From assembly GCF_014205155.1 (NCBI RefSeq), contig NZ_JACHMX010000001.1, positions 8,432,001 through 8,496,000 on the forward strand: DNA of 64,000 nucleotides, in the 5' to 3' direction. The position numbers and the translations under genes are program-made. Source of the DNA: Amycolatopsis umgeniensis. GTDB taxonomy: Bacteria; Actinomycetota; Actinomycetes; Mycobacteriales; Pseudonocardiaceae. Of this stretch, positions 43,517 to 52,038 are shown piece after piece (the stretch's first letter is position 1; each line of letters opens with the position of its first letter). The notes below the pieces were generated by a model. It was given only the letters and a program-made list of their open reading frames with translations, was not told the DNA's origin and ran no database searches.

Positions 43517-44877
43517 AACGGCAGGAGCCGCGGGTACGGGGGAGGGGAGTGGCGCGTGAACGCGGGCGTGGTCGTCACCCGTGTTTCCCGGACGATGTCG
43601 AAGATCGTCTGGTACTGCGGCGCGAGCCTGCCGGCATCGGCGTTGAGGTCGCCTGAAGGCCAGTTTCCGCTGTCCAGTCGCCGCTCCAGGGTGCGCAGCG
43701 CGGTGATCTCTTCGGACGCGGTGAAGACACAGTGCCCGGCCCGGTTCACGAACAGCTGACGGAGGTTCCGCCGGTCGCCGACCCGGTCGGCGTAGGCGCG
43801 TTCGTGGGCCGCCGGCGCGGTGCCGTCCGCGACGGTGTGCATGGTCAGCACGGGGAACGGGGTGCGTCCCAGTGGCAGCCCGAACCGGGCGAGATAGGCG
43901 GCCGCGGCCGGATCCGGGGAGATGCGTGGCGCTTTCGCCAGCCTCTCGAGGTCGGCGCCGAGATCGAGCCCCGCCTCCGCGTAGGCCCGTTCCACCAGCG
44001 GACGCTCGCCGCCGTTCGCCAGGATCCGCCGGTAGTCGATTCCTGCGTTCCAGCTCGGGTTGCCGCCCGCGCGCTGTTCCAAGGCGACCCTGTCGACGCC
44101 GAACGCGCCGACGCGGTAGAAGCGATCCCAAGCGCCCTGCCAGAAAACCTGTTCAGCGACGTCCCGCGGCCTGGGCTGGGTGGCGTCCAGCCAGCCGGGG
44201 ATCTCGGCCAGCGCGTTCGCCAGTGCGAGCCGGGCCCGGCCTTGGGGGTTCCCGTTGGCGGCCTGGACCACTTCGGTGAACCTGCTCGCGTTGGCCGCGG
44301 GGTCGGTGATCCGCACCAGGTGCAGCCGTGCGTCGAGCAGCGTGTTCAGCGCGAATCCGAGGTCGAGGCCGGAGTTCCAGTGCGCTTCCCCGCCCGCGAG
44401 GTTGCCGCAGAAGGTCATCAGCCCGCCGAACCGGCGCGGGTTTCGTTCGGCGAGCAGGGTCGCGGTGATGGCTCCCACCGATTCGCCCGCCGCGATCGTT
44501 CGGCGCGGCAGGCCGATCGTGCGGCCGAACCAGTCGTGCAACCGGACCTGGTCGGTCAGGGCCTCCTCGATCGACCAGCCTCGCACGGCGCGGAATTGGG
44601 ACGCGGCCAGCGCGTAACCCTGCTCCAGCAAGTACGACTCGGTTGCGGGTTGTGAGGTCAGGGCGATCCGATCCGGCTCCGGATAGGCCAGCGAGTACAT
44701 GCCGTGACTCCACAGCAGCAGTGTGCCGTTCCAGTTTTCCGGCACCAGTACCAGATATCGGGCGCCTTCGAGTTCGCCCTCGTATCTGGTGACCGGTCCG
44801 GCGGCCGAAGCGCTCGGAATCACCAGCCCCAGCAAGGTGACGAGGAGAACGAGAAAGGCCAGACCACGACGCGCCAT
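43513..44877 (-). CDS. Secreted alpha/beta hydrolase
   Basis: 454 aa from ATG 44877 with a clear signal peptide (LAFLVLLVTLLGLVIPSASA). The alpha/beta-hydrolase elements are LVPENWNGTLLLWSHGMYS, nucleophile elbow GESVGA (about 131-136), an Asp candidate in HTVADGTAP and a catalytic His in NRAGHCVFT. At 454 aa it is longer than simple lipases; a large helical insert lies between elbow and Asp. An extracellular esterase or lipase-like activity is inferred, substrate unknown. It is probably in one transcript with no neighbour; the small secreted protein lies 56 bp upstream in the same direction. Confidence 0.82.
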   Translation of the reverse strand: MARRGLAFLVLLVTLLGLVIPSASAAGPVTRYEGELEGARYLVLVPENWNGTLLLWSHGMYSLAYPEPDRIALTSQPATESYLLEQGYALAASQFRAVRGWSIEEALTDQVRLHDWFGRTIGLPRRTIAAGESVGAITATLLAERNPRRFGGLMTFCGNLAGGEAHWNSGLDLGFALNTLLDARLHLVRITDPAANASRFTEVVQAANGNPQGRARLALANALAEIPGWLDATQPRPRDVAEQVFWQGAWDRFYRVGAFGVDRVALEQRAGGNPSWNAGIDYRRILANGGERPLVERAYAEAGLDLGADLERLAKAPRISPDPAAAAYLARFGLPLGRTPFPVLTMHTVADGTAPAAHERAYADRVGDRRNLRQLFVNRAGHCVFTASEEITALRTLERRLDSGNWPSGDLNADAGRLAPQYQTIFDIVRETRVTTTPAFTRHSPPPYPRLLPF

Positions 44878-44933
44878 GACGAATCACCCCGTCACCCATC
44901 TTTCCGGTGAACCGGGTGAAGTGTCCAGATCCG

Positions 44934-45278
44934 TTAGCTGAAAATGACCGAGCGCAGGAGAAGCCTGTCGGAACCGCGTCCACCGTTGGGGCGGAGCGAA
45001 AAGTAGGAGTCGCTCTTGCAGTCGTCGTCCTGGAACACCACGGCGGTCGAGTCGGTGTCGTTGCGTGGACGGAAAGCGTCGACGTCCCAGTCGGCTATTT
45101 CGGGGATCTCGATGCATTCGCCGCTGGGCGGATCGACCAGGACGCCGATCTGGATCTCTTCGTCCGCGTCGTAGTAACGGTAGGTGAATTCCCCTTCGGC
45201 GGCGGAGGCCACCGCCGGAATCGAAAAACACAGGGCGACGGCACTGGCGACGGCGAGAAAAGCGGTACGGGTGCGCAT
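44934..45278 (-). CDS. Small secreted protein of unknown function
   Basis: 114 aa from ATG 45278. The signal peptide is MRTRTAFLAVASAVALCFSI, cleaved near VASA. The mature part of about 87 residues is acidic and beta-like (GEFTYRYYDADEEIQIGVL...), with Cys55 and Cys87 able to form one disulfide. Proteins of this type are common and uncharacterised in actinomycetes. It is upstream of the secreted hydrolase and may be co-transcribed with it. Confidence 0.7.
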   Translation of the reverse strand: MRTRTAFLAVASAVALCFSIPAVASAAEGEFTYRYYDADEEIQIGVLVDPPSGECIEIPEIADWDVDAFRPRNDTDSTAVVFQDDDCKSDSYFSLRPNGGRGSDRLLLRSVIFS

Positions 45279-45370
45279 GAGACGACGTTAGGGCGGTGAT
45301 CAAGTTCTCCGATAGGTCTCACCGCCAGGTCCACCCGAGGGAGTGGACCGATCGTGGCCGGTGATCGATA

Positions 45371-46564
45371 GTGAGGGGCATGTACACCGGTAACCCCGAC
45401 GTCCCCGACGACGTCTTCGCGGACGTGCTCGGCCAGATCAACGACTTCGTGCGCACCCGCGTGATGCCTCGTGAGCTCGAGATCATGAACACGGACGCGA
45501 TCCCCGCCGATCTGCGGACGCAGGCCGCGGAGATGGGGCTGTTCGGCTACGCGATCCCGCAGGAGTGGGGCGGCCTCGGGCTCGACCTGGTCCAGGATGT
45601 CGAGGTGGCGATGGCGCTGGGCTACACGTCGCTGTCGCTGCGGTCGATGTTCGGTACGAACAACGGCATCGCCGGGCAGGTCCTGGTCGGCTTCGGCACC
45701 GGAGAACAGCAGGCCCGGTGGCTCCCGGGGATCGCGTCGGGCGAGGTTGTCGCGTCGTTCGCGCTCACCGAGCCCGGCGCCGGGTCGAATCCGGCGGGTT
45801 TGCGGACCAGCGCCAAGCCGGACGGTGACGGCTGGATCCTCGACGGCGGCAAGCAGTTCATCACCAACGCCACCGAGGCCGGGCTGTTCGTGGTCTTCGC
45901 ACGGACGAAGCCCGCGTCCGACTCCGGGACGGGGATCGCGGTGTTCCTCGTCCCCGCGGACGCGCCGGGCATCCAGGTCGGCGCGAAGGACGCGAAGATG
46001 GGGCAGGAGGGCTCGCGCACCGCGGATGTCACCTTCTCGCAGGTGCGTGTCGGCCCGGAGGCTTTGGTGGGTGGAGACGGCGACGTCGGCTACAAGGCGG
46101 CGATGACGTCGCTGGCCCGCGGACGGATCCACATGGCGGGCTTGGCCGTCGGGGCCGCGCAGCGGGCGCTCGACGAGTCTGTCGCCTACGCGGCCTCAGC
46201 GACCCAGGGTGGTACGCCGATCGGGGATTTCCAGCTGGTTCAGGCGATGCTCGCCGATCAGCAGACCGGTGTCCTCGCCGGACGCGCGCTCGCCCGCGAG
46301 GCCGCGCGGCTTTACGTGACCGGTGAGGATCGCCGGATCGCGCCGTCGGCGGCGAAGCTGTTCTGCACCGAGATGGCGGGCAAGACCGCGGATCTCGCGG
46401 TGCAGGTCCACGGCGGATCCGGCTACATGCGCGAAGTCGCGGTCGAGCGTATTTATCGCGACGTCCGGCTCATGCGGCTTTACGAAGGGACCAGCGAGAT
46501 CCAGCGCCTGATCATCGGCGGCGGTCTGGTGCGCGCCGCGAAGAAAGCGGGCGCCCCTGGATGA
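45371..46564 (+). CDS. Acyl-CoA dehydrogenase family protein
   Basis: About 397 aa. The start is GTG 45371 or ATG 45380; neither has an ideal site. Family motifs are present: FALTEPGAGSNPAGLRT (FAD/substrate binding), KQFITNA, VQVHGGSGYMRE and, at the C-terminus, RLYEGTSEIQRLIIGG. The Glu in YEGTSE is at the position of the catalytic base of short/medium-chain dehydrogenases. It would introduce an alpha-beta double bond into an acyl-CoA using FAD. It heads a catabolic run and overlaps or abuts the F420-type LLM gene. Confidence 0.92.
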   Translation: MRGMYTGNPDVPDDVFADVLGQINDFVRTRVMPRELEIMNTDAIPADLRTQAAEMGLFGYAIPQEWGGLGLDLVQDVEVAMALGYTSLSLRSMFGTNNGIAGQVLVGFGTGEQQARWLPGIASGEVVASFALTEPGAGSNPAGLRTSAKPDGDGWILDGGKQFITNATEAGLFVVFARTKPASDSGTGIAVFLVPADAPGIQVGAKDAKMGQEGSRTADVTFSQVRVGPEALVGGDGDVGYKAAMTSLARGRIHMAGLAVGAAQRALDESVAYAASATQGGTPIGDFQLVQAMLADQQTGVLAGRALAREAARLYVTGEDRRIAPSAAKLFCTEMAGKTADLAVQVHGGSGYMREVAVERIYRDVRLMRLYEGTSEIQRLIIGGGLVRAAKKAGAPG

Positions 46565-46587
46565 ACTCCAGGTTTACGATCAAGATC

Positions 46588-47427
46588 ATGCGATTCGCCA
46601 TCAAGACTTCACCGCAGGACACCGTTTGGTCCGACATGCTCGCCGTCTGGCAGGCCGCGGACGAGATCGAACTCTTCGAATCCGGCTGGACCTTCGATCA
46701 CTTCTATCCCATTTTTTCGGATTCGACCGGTCCGTGCCTGGAAGGGTGGGTGACGCTCACCGCGCTCGCGCAGGCCACGAAGCGGCTCCGGCTGGGCACG
46801 CTGGTCAGCGGGATCCATTACCGCCACCCCGCGCTGCTCGCGAACATGGCCGCGACGCTCGACATCGTTTCCGGCGGCCGACTGGAGATCGGGATCGGCG
46901 CGGGCTGGAACGAAGAGGAGTCCGGCGCGTACGGCATGGAGCTCGGCACGATCAAGGAGCGGAGCGACCGGTTCGAAGAGGGCTGCGAGGTCCTCGTCGG
47001 ACTGCTGACCCAGGAGACCACCACGTTCCAAGGTGAGCACTACCAGCTCACCGACGCCCGCTGTGAACCGAAGGGCGTGCAGAAGCCGCATCCGCCGATC
47101 TGCATCGGTGGCAGCGGCGAGAAGCGGACCCTGCGCACGGCCGCGAAGTACGCCCAGCACTGGAATTTCGTCGGCGGCACGCCGGAGGAGTTCGCTCACA
47201 AACGCGAGGTGCTGCACCGCCACTGCGCCGACATCGGCCGGGATCCGAGCGAGATCACCTTGTCCTCGCACGTCCGTCTCGGCGCGGACGGTGACTACGC
47301 GAAGGTCGCCGCGGATGCCGAAGCCCTCGGCGAAGCGGGCCTCGACCTGGCGATCATCTACCTGCCGCCGCCGCACACGCCCGCCGTTCTGGAGCCGCTG
47401 GCGAAGGCGCTCGAGCCGCTGCGCTGA
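46588..47427 (+). CDS. LLM class F420-dependent oxidoreductase
   Basis: About 279 aa from ATG 46588 (MRFAIKTSPQ), the N-terminus usual in this family. An upstream in-frame ATG at 46561 overlaps the previous stop as ATGA and could be used instead. The luciferase-like TIM barrel shows IELFESGWTFDHFYPIFS, LRLGTLVSGIHYRHPALLA, ISFGRL-type SGGRLEIGIGAGWNEEE and PPICIGGSGEKRTLR. The last is typical of TIGR03560-type F420-dependent enzymes. It would transfer hydride to or from F420; substrate unknown. It is coupled to the acyl-CoA dehydrogenase. Confidence 0.85.
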   Translation: MRFAIKTSPQDTVWSDMLAVWQAADEIELFESGWTFDHFYPIFSDSTGPCLEGWVTLTALAQATKRLRLGTLVSGIHYRHPALLANMAATLDIVSGGRLEIGIGAGWNEEESGAYGMELGTIKERSDRFEEGCEVLVGLLTQETTTFQGEHYQLTDARCEPKGVQKPHPPICIGGSGEKRTLRTAAKYAQHWNFVGGTPEEFAHKREVLHRHCADIGRDPSEITLSSHVRLGADGDYAKVAADAEALGEAGLDLAIIYLPPPHTPAVLEPLAKALEPLR

Positions 47428-47498
47428 CCTCTCGGAGGCCGGCCGGGGAGCGACGGCCCGTTGCGGAACCGGCCGGTCTCGCTATACGGTGACGGAAC

Positions 47499-47512
47499 TA
47501 GAACAGGTTACA
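47499..47512. promoter_or_regulatory. KstR-like operator upstream of the GMC oxidoreductase
   Basis: TAGAACAGGTTACA fits the mycobacterial KstR consensus TnnAACnnGTTnnA at every fixed position. It also lies within a wider inverted repeat, AGAAC...GTTCT (47500-47517). It is 33 bp before the start codon and just after a TATACG -10-like element (47483-47488), a position suited to repression. Confidence 0.5.
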
Positions 47513-47544
47513 GTTCTGGACCGTGGGCGGACCGAGGAGCGGAA

Positions 47545-49173
47545 ATGGCGAACAAGGCGCCGCGCGGCGACGAAGCCGACTACGTGGTCGTCGGATCGGG
47601 CAGCTCGGGGGCCGCGATCGCGGGCAGGCTGGCGGAGTCCGGTGCCAGCGTGATCGTGCTCGAGGCGGGTAAGAGCGACGAGAAGCTGCTCGTCAAGAAG
47701 CCGGGGCTGGTCGGCCCGATGCACGCGGTGCCGCAGCTCAAGAAGCCCTTCGACTGGGGCTACTACTCGGTGCCACAGAAACACGTTCTCGATCGGCGGA
47801 TGCCGGTGCCGCGCGGCAAGGTGGTCGGCGGCTCCAGTTCCATCAACGGGATGGTCTACGTCCGCGGCAACCGCGCCAACTTCGACTCCTGGGCCGCCGA
47901 GGGCAACAAGGGCTGGGACGCCGACAGCGTCAACGCCGCGTACAAGCGCATGGAGGACTTCGAGGACGGCGAGAGCGACTTCCGGGGCGCGGGCGGGCCG
48001 ATCCGGATCACCCGCAACAAGACCCCTCAGGAGGGCACGCTCCAGTTCCTCGAGGCGACCGCCGGCGCGATCGGCTGCGAGATCCTCGACGACTACAACG
48101 CCGAGTCGCAAGAGGGCGTCAGCCGGATGCAGCAGAACGCCGCCGACGGCCTGCGCTACAGCGCCTCACGCGGTTACATCCACCATCTCGCGCCCGCGAC
48201 GCTGCAGGTCCAGTCCGGGGTGCTGGCGAAGAAGGTGCTCATCGAGAACGGCCGTGCCGTCGGCGTCGAGGTCGTCGACGCGGACGGGAGCCGTCGCACC
48301 CTGCGCGCCGGCAAGGAGGTCATCATCTCGGCGGGTTTCGTCGGCTCCGCGCAGCTGCTGATGCTGTCCGGGATCGGCCACGCCGAGCACCTGCGGGAGC
48401 ACGGCATCGACGTGCTCGCGGATCTGCCGGTCGGTGACAACCTGCACGACCACATGTTCCACGCGCTCACGTTCCGCGCGTCGTCGAGCAAGAACAAAGG
48501 CACGCCGCCGTACTTCGCGACTGGTCTCGTCAGGGAGCTGATGCGGCCCGGCACGACCTTCCTGGCGAACTCGGTCTTCGAGGCCGTCGCCTTCCTCAAG
48601 ACTTCCCAGGCCGCCGAGGTCCCGGACCTCCAGTTGCACCTCCTGCCGTGGGCGTACGTGACGCCCAACCAGGACGCGCCGATCCGGCACGACGTCGACA
48701 AGCGGCCCGCGCTCACCGTGCTGACCACGCTGATCTACCCGAAGAGCCGCGGCACGCTGCGCCTCGCATCGGCCGACCCCATGGCGGCGCCGCTCATCGA
48801 CTTCCAGTACCTGTCCGACCCCGGCGACCTCGAAGTGCTCGGCGAGGGTTCGGAGATGGTCCGCGAGATCTTCGCCTCGGGGGCGTTCAACGGCTCGATC
48901 AAGGAAGAACTCCACCCGGGCAAGGCGCTACGGGGCCAGGAGTTGCGTGACGCGATCCTGAACCGCGCGACCTCGGTGTACCACGGCGTCGGCACCTGCC
49001 GGATGGGCGTCGACGAACTCGCGGTGGTCGGACCCGACCTCAAGGTCCGCGGTATCGAGGGCCTGCGGGTCTGCGACGCCTCGATCATGCCGTCGATCAC
49101 CGGCGGCAACACCAACGCGCCCGCCATCATGATCGGCGAGATGGGCGCGCAGCTCGTCCTTTCGGACAACTGA
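47545..49173 (+). CDS. GMC-family FAD alcohol oxidase/dehydrogenase
   Basis: 542 aa from ATG 47545 with GAGGAGCGG upstream. The Rossmann FAD motif is VVVGSGSSGAAIAGRLAESG then VIVLEAG. GMC signature 1 appears as GKVVGGSSSINGMVYVRGN and signature 2 as SAGFVGSAQLLMLSGIG. The C-terminal active-site region has VYHGVGTCRMG (catalytic His) and PSITGGNTNAPAIMIGE. It would oxidise a primary alcohol (choline-, alkanol- or sterol-type) to an aldehyde. The aldehyde dehydrogenase 13 bp downstream would complete conversion to the acid. A KstR-like box suggests lipid/steroid-linked control. Confidence 0.92.
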   Translation: MANKAPRGDEADYVVVGSGSSGAAIAGRLAESGASVIVLEAGKSDEKLLVKKPGLVGPMHAVPQLKKPFDWGYYSVPQKHVLDRRMPVPRGKVVGGSSSINGMVYVRGNRANFDSWAAEGNKGWDADSVNAAYKRMEDFEDGESDFRGAGGPIRITRNKTPQEGTLQFLEATAGAIGCEILDDYNAESQEGVSRMQQNAADGLRYSASRGYIHHLAPATLQVQSGVLAKKVLIENGRAVGVEVVDADGSRRTLRAGKEVIISAGFVGSAQLLMLSGIGHAEHLREHGIDVLADLPVGDNLHDHMFHALTFRASSSKNKGTPPYFATGLVRELMRPGTTFLANSVFEAVAFLKTSQAAEVPDLQLHLLPWAYVTPNQDAPIRHDVDKRPALTVLTTLIYPKSRGTLRLASADPMAAPLIDFQYLSDPGDLEVLGEGSEMVREIFASGAFNGSIKEELHPGKALRGQELRDAILNRATSVYHGVGTCRMGVDELAVVGPDLKVRGIEGLRVCDASIMPSITGGNTNAPAIMIGEMGAQLVLSDN

Positions 49174-49186
49174 CGGAAAGAGGGCC

Positions 49187-50761
49187 ATGACCGTCACACC
49201 GCTCGCGCTCACCCGTCCGGCGTCGGTGACCGACGCGTTCCTGCGACGGCTCGTGGCCCGGGTGCCGGGCTCGTCCGGCGCGACCTGGAAGCTCACCGAG
49301 GTCTACACCGGCGAGGTGCTGGTCGAGCTGCCCCAGTCGACACCCGCCGACATCGAGCAGGCCTTCACCACCGCGCGCGCCGCGCAGGAGCAGTGGGCCG
49401 CCACACCGCTCAAACGGCGGCTGGAGGTGTTCAAGCGGGCGCACACGCTCTTCGTCGACAAGGCGCCGATCGTCACCGACCTCATCCAGGTCGAGAGCGG
49501 CAAGAACCGCCGGATGGCGATCGAGGAGACCTGCGACCCGGCGATGGTGATGAGCCATTACCTCACGCGGGCCGCCAAACTGCTGGCGCCGACCAAACGC
49601 GGCGGCCCGGTCCCGTTCCTGACGACGTCGACGGAGGTCCGGCAGCCCAAAGGCGTCGTCGGGATCATCGCGCCGTGGAATTTCCCTTTCGCCACCGGCA
49701 TTTCCGACGCCATCCCGGCGTTGATGGCCGGGAACGCGGTGGTGCTGAAACCGGACAACAAGACGGCCCTTTCCCCGCTCTACGGCGTCGAGATGCTGGA
49801 GGAGGCGGGTCTGCCGAAGGGCCTCTTCCAGGTGGTGTGCGGTGAGGGCCCGGACGTCGGCCCCACGCTCATCGACCAGGCGAACTACGTGATGTTCACC
49901 GGTTCCACGGCCACCGGGCGGGTGATCGGCGAACAGGCGGGCCGGAACCTCATCGGCTGCTGTCTCGAACTCGGCGGCAAGAACCCGATGATCGTGCTCG
50001 AAGACGCCGCTCTGGACGAGGCCGTGCAGGGCGCGATCTTCGGGGCGTTCGGCAACACGGGGCAGATCTGCATGCACATCGAGCGGATCTACCTGCCGGA
50101 ATCCCGCTACGACGAGTTCAAGAACGCGTACGTGGCCAAGACCGAGGCCCTCGACGTCCGCGCCGCCTACGACTTCGGCCCCGACATGGGCTCGCTCGTC
50201 TCACCGGACCATCTGAGCCGGGTCAAGTCCCACGTCGACGACGCCGTGGCCAAGGGGGCGACAGTCCTTTGTGGAGGAAAGCCCCGGCCGGACCTCGGCC
50301 CGGCGTTCTTCGAACCGACGATCCTCGAAGGTGTCACGAAGGACATGCTCTGCGGCGTCACCGAAACCTTCGGACCCGTTGTCGCCCTGCACAAGTACCG
50401 CACCGTCGACGAGGCCGTCGCGCTCGCCAACGACACCGAATACGGCCTCAACGCCTCGGTCTGGGGCGGTGACGTCGGCGCCGCGCGTGCCGTGGCCTCG
50501 CGGATCGAGTCCGGCAACGTCAACATCAACGACATCCTGGCCACCGCCTACGCCGCCAAGGGAACACCGTCCGGCGGCGTCAAGAGTTCGGGCGTCGGCG
50601 CCCGCCACGGGGACCAGGGCCTGCTCAAGTACACCGACGTCAAGAACGTGGCTGTGCTCAAGAAACAGGTCATGGGTCCCCGCGGCGGTCAGACCTACGA
50701 GAAGTACGTCGAAGGGATGCTTTCCGGGCTGAAACTCATGCGGCGCCTCCGCATCCGCTAG
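49187..50761 (+). CDS. NAD(P)-dependent aldehyde dehydrogenase (succinate-semialdehyde dehydrogenase-like)
   Basis: 524 aa from ATG 49187 (AAAGAGGG upstream). Motifs are GIIAPWNFPFATG, VVLKPDNKTALSP, FTGSTATGRVIGEQAG, catalytic Glu in CLELGGKNPM and catalytic Cys in GNTGQICMHIERIY. ETFGPVVALHKYRTVDEAV is the GP-motif region. It would oxidise the aldehyde made by the GMC enzyme just upstream to the acid; the two genes are surely co-transcribed. The sequence is closest in style to GabD/SSADH-type enzymes, but the context argues for a hydrophobic aldehyde. It converges on the transporter gene with a 4-bp stop overlap. Confidence 0.93.
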   Translation: MTVTPLALTRPASVTDAFLRRLVARVPGSSGATWKLTEVYTGEVLVELPQSTPADIEQAFTTARAAQEQWAATPLKRRLEVFKRAHTLFVDKAPIVTDLIQVESGKNRRMAIEETCDPAMVMSHYLTRAAKLLAPTKRGGPVPFLTTSTEVRQPKGVVGIIAPWNFPFATGISDAIPALMAGNAVVLKPDNKTALSPLYGVEMLEEAGLPKGLFQVVCGEGPDVGPTLIDQANYVMFTGSTATGRVIGEQAGRNLIGCCLELGGKNPMIVLEDAALDEAVQGAIFGAFGNTGQICMHIERIYLPESRYDEFKNAYVAKTEALDVRAAYDFGPDMGSLVSPDHLSRVKSHVDDAVAKGATVLCGGKPRPDLGPAFFEPTILEGVTKDMLCGVTETFGPVVALHKYRTVDEAVALANDTEYGLNASVWGGDVGAARAVASRIESGNVNINDILATAYAAKGTPSGGVKSSGVGARHGDQGLLKYTDVKNVAVLKKQVMGPRGGQTYEKYVEGMLSGLKLMRRLRIR

Positions 50762-52038
50762 ACGTCATCGGTGTGCTGCGGCGCGGCCAGCACACAGGCG
50801 ATGCTGAGCACGCACATGCCGATCAGCAGGCCGATCGCGGGCCAGACACTGCCCGTCGCCTGGAACAGCAGCGTCGACACGAGCGGTGAGAGACCGCCGA
50901 AGAGCGCGCCCGCCAGCTGGTAGGACAGCGAGATGCTCGTGTACCGCGCCCGCGGGCGGAACATCTGCGACAGGATGGCCGCGATCGGACTGTAGGTCGC
51001 GGTCATCGCCAGGCGCATCGCCACGAACGCCGCGATGATCAGCACCGCGTTCTTGGTCGAGAGCACCAGGAACTGCGGAGCCGCGAGCAGGGCGACGCCG
51101 ACGAGACCGATGACGACCACCCGCACCCGGCCGAACCGATCGCCGAGCCAGGCCGCGCCGAAACTCACGATCAGCTCCACGAAGGCGGCGATGGTGAGCG
51201 CGTTGAGCACGAGCGATTCGGAGACCCCGACGGCGGGATCGGTCGCGTACGCCGTCGCGAAGGTGGTGACGAGGTAGTAGCCGCCGACCGCGACGGGCAG
51301 CACGCAGATGCCCAGCAGGATCGGCTTCCAGTTCGTCCGGACCGCGTACAGGAGGGGAACGCCGGTTTCTTCGGCGGTTTCCTCGAACACCGGTGACTCT
51401 TCGACCTTCAGGCGCACGACGAGCCCGACGCCGATGAGCAACACGGACGCGAAGAAGGGGATCCGCCAGCCCACCGTGCTGAGCCATTCGGTGCCACCGG
51501 TGCTCAGCAGGCTGAACAGGCCGGTGGCCAGCAACGCGCCCGCGGGATTCCCCGCCTGCGCGAAGGCGCCGTAGAAGGTCTTCTTGCCCGGTGGCGCGTG
51601 TTCGACGGCCATGAGCACGGCGCCGCCCCACTCGCCGCCGACGGCGAGCCCTTGGACGAACCTGAGCACCACGAGCAGGATGGGCGCCCACGTGCCGATC
51701 TGGGCGTAGCCGGGCAGGCAGCCGACCAGGAAGGTCGCCGCGCCCATCATGGTCAGGGTCACCACGAGCGCGGATTTGCGGCCCACCCGGTCACCGATGT
51801 GCCCGAACACGATGCCGCCGAGCGGCCTGGCGAAGAACCCGACGGCGTACGTCGCGAAGGCCGCCGCGACCCCTGTCAGCCTGTCGCCGGTCTCGGGGAA
51901 GAACACGGTGCCGAAGACCAGGCTGGCGGCCGTGGCGTAGACGTAGAAGTCGTACCACTCGATCGTGGTTCCGACGAAGGCCGCGAGCCCGGCCCGGCGG
52001 GCTCGGCGGAGTGAGTGCGTTTCGGTTTGGACGGTCAT
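50758..52038 (-). CDS. MFS transporter, metabolite:H+ symporter (MHS) type
   Basis: 426 aa from ATG 52038, with GAGGTGG upstream; the start overlaps the amidohydrolase stop (ATGA). The MHS hallmarks are AFVGTTIEWYDFYVYATAAS in TM1 and the loop 2-3 motif GHIGDRVGRKSALV, with RFVQGLAVGGEWGGAVL in TM4. About 12 transmembrane segments. It would import a carboxylate or related small metabolite by proton symport. Coupling to the amidohydrolase suggests uptake of that enzyme's substrate. Confidence 0.9.
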   Translation of the reverse strand: MTVQTETHSLRRARRAGLAAFVGTTIEWYDFYVYATAASLVFGTVFFPETGDRLTGVAAAFATYAVGFFARPLGGIVFGHIGDRVGRKSALVVTLTMMGAATFLVGCLPGYAQIGTWAPILLVVLRFVQGLAVGGEWGGAVLMAVEHAPPGKKTFYGAFAQAGNPAGALLATGLFSLLSTGGTEWLSTVGWRIPFFASVLLIGVGLVVRLKVEESPVFEETAEETGVPLLYAVRTNWKPILLGICVLPVAVGGYYLVTTFATAYATDPAVGVSESLVLNALTIAAFVELIVSFGAAWLGDRFGRVRVVVIGLVGVALLAAPQFLVLSTKNAVLIIAAFVAMRLAMTATYSPIAAILSQMFRPRARYTSISLSYQLAGALFGGLSPLVSTLLFQATGSVWPAIGLLIGMCVLSIACVLAAPQHTDDV

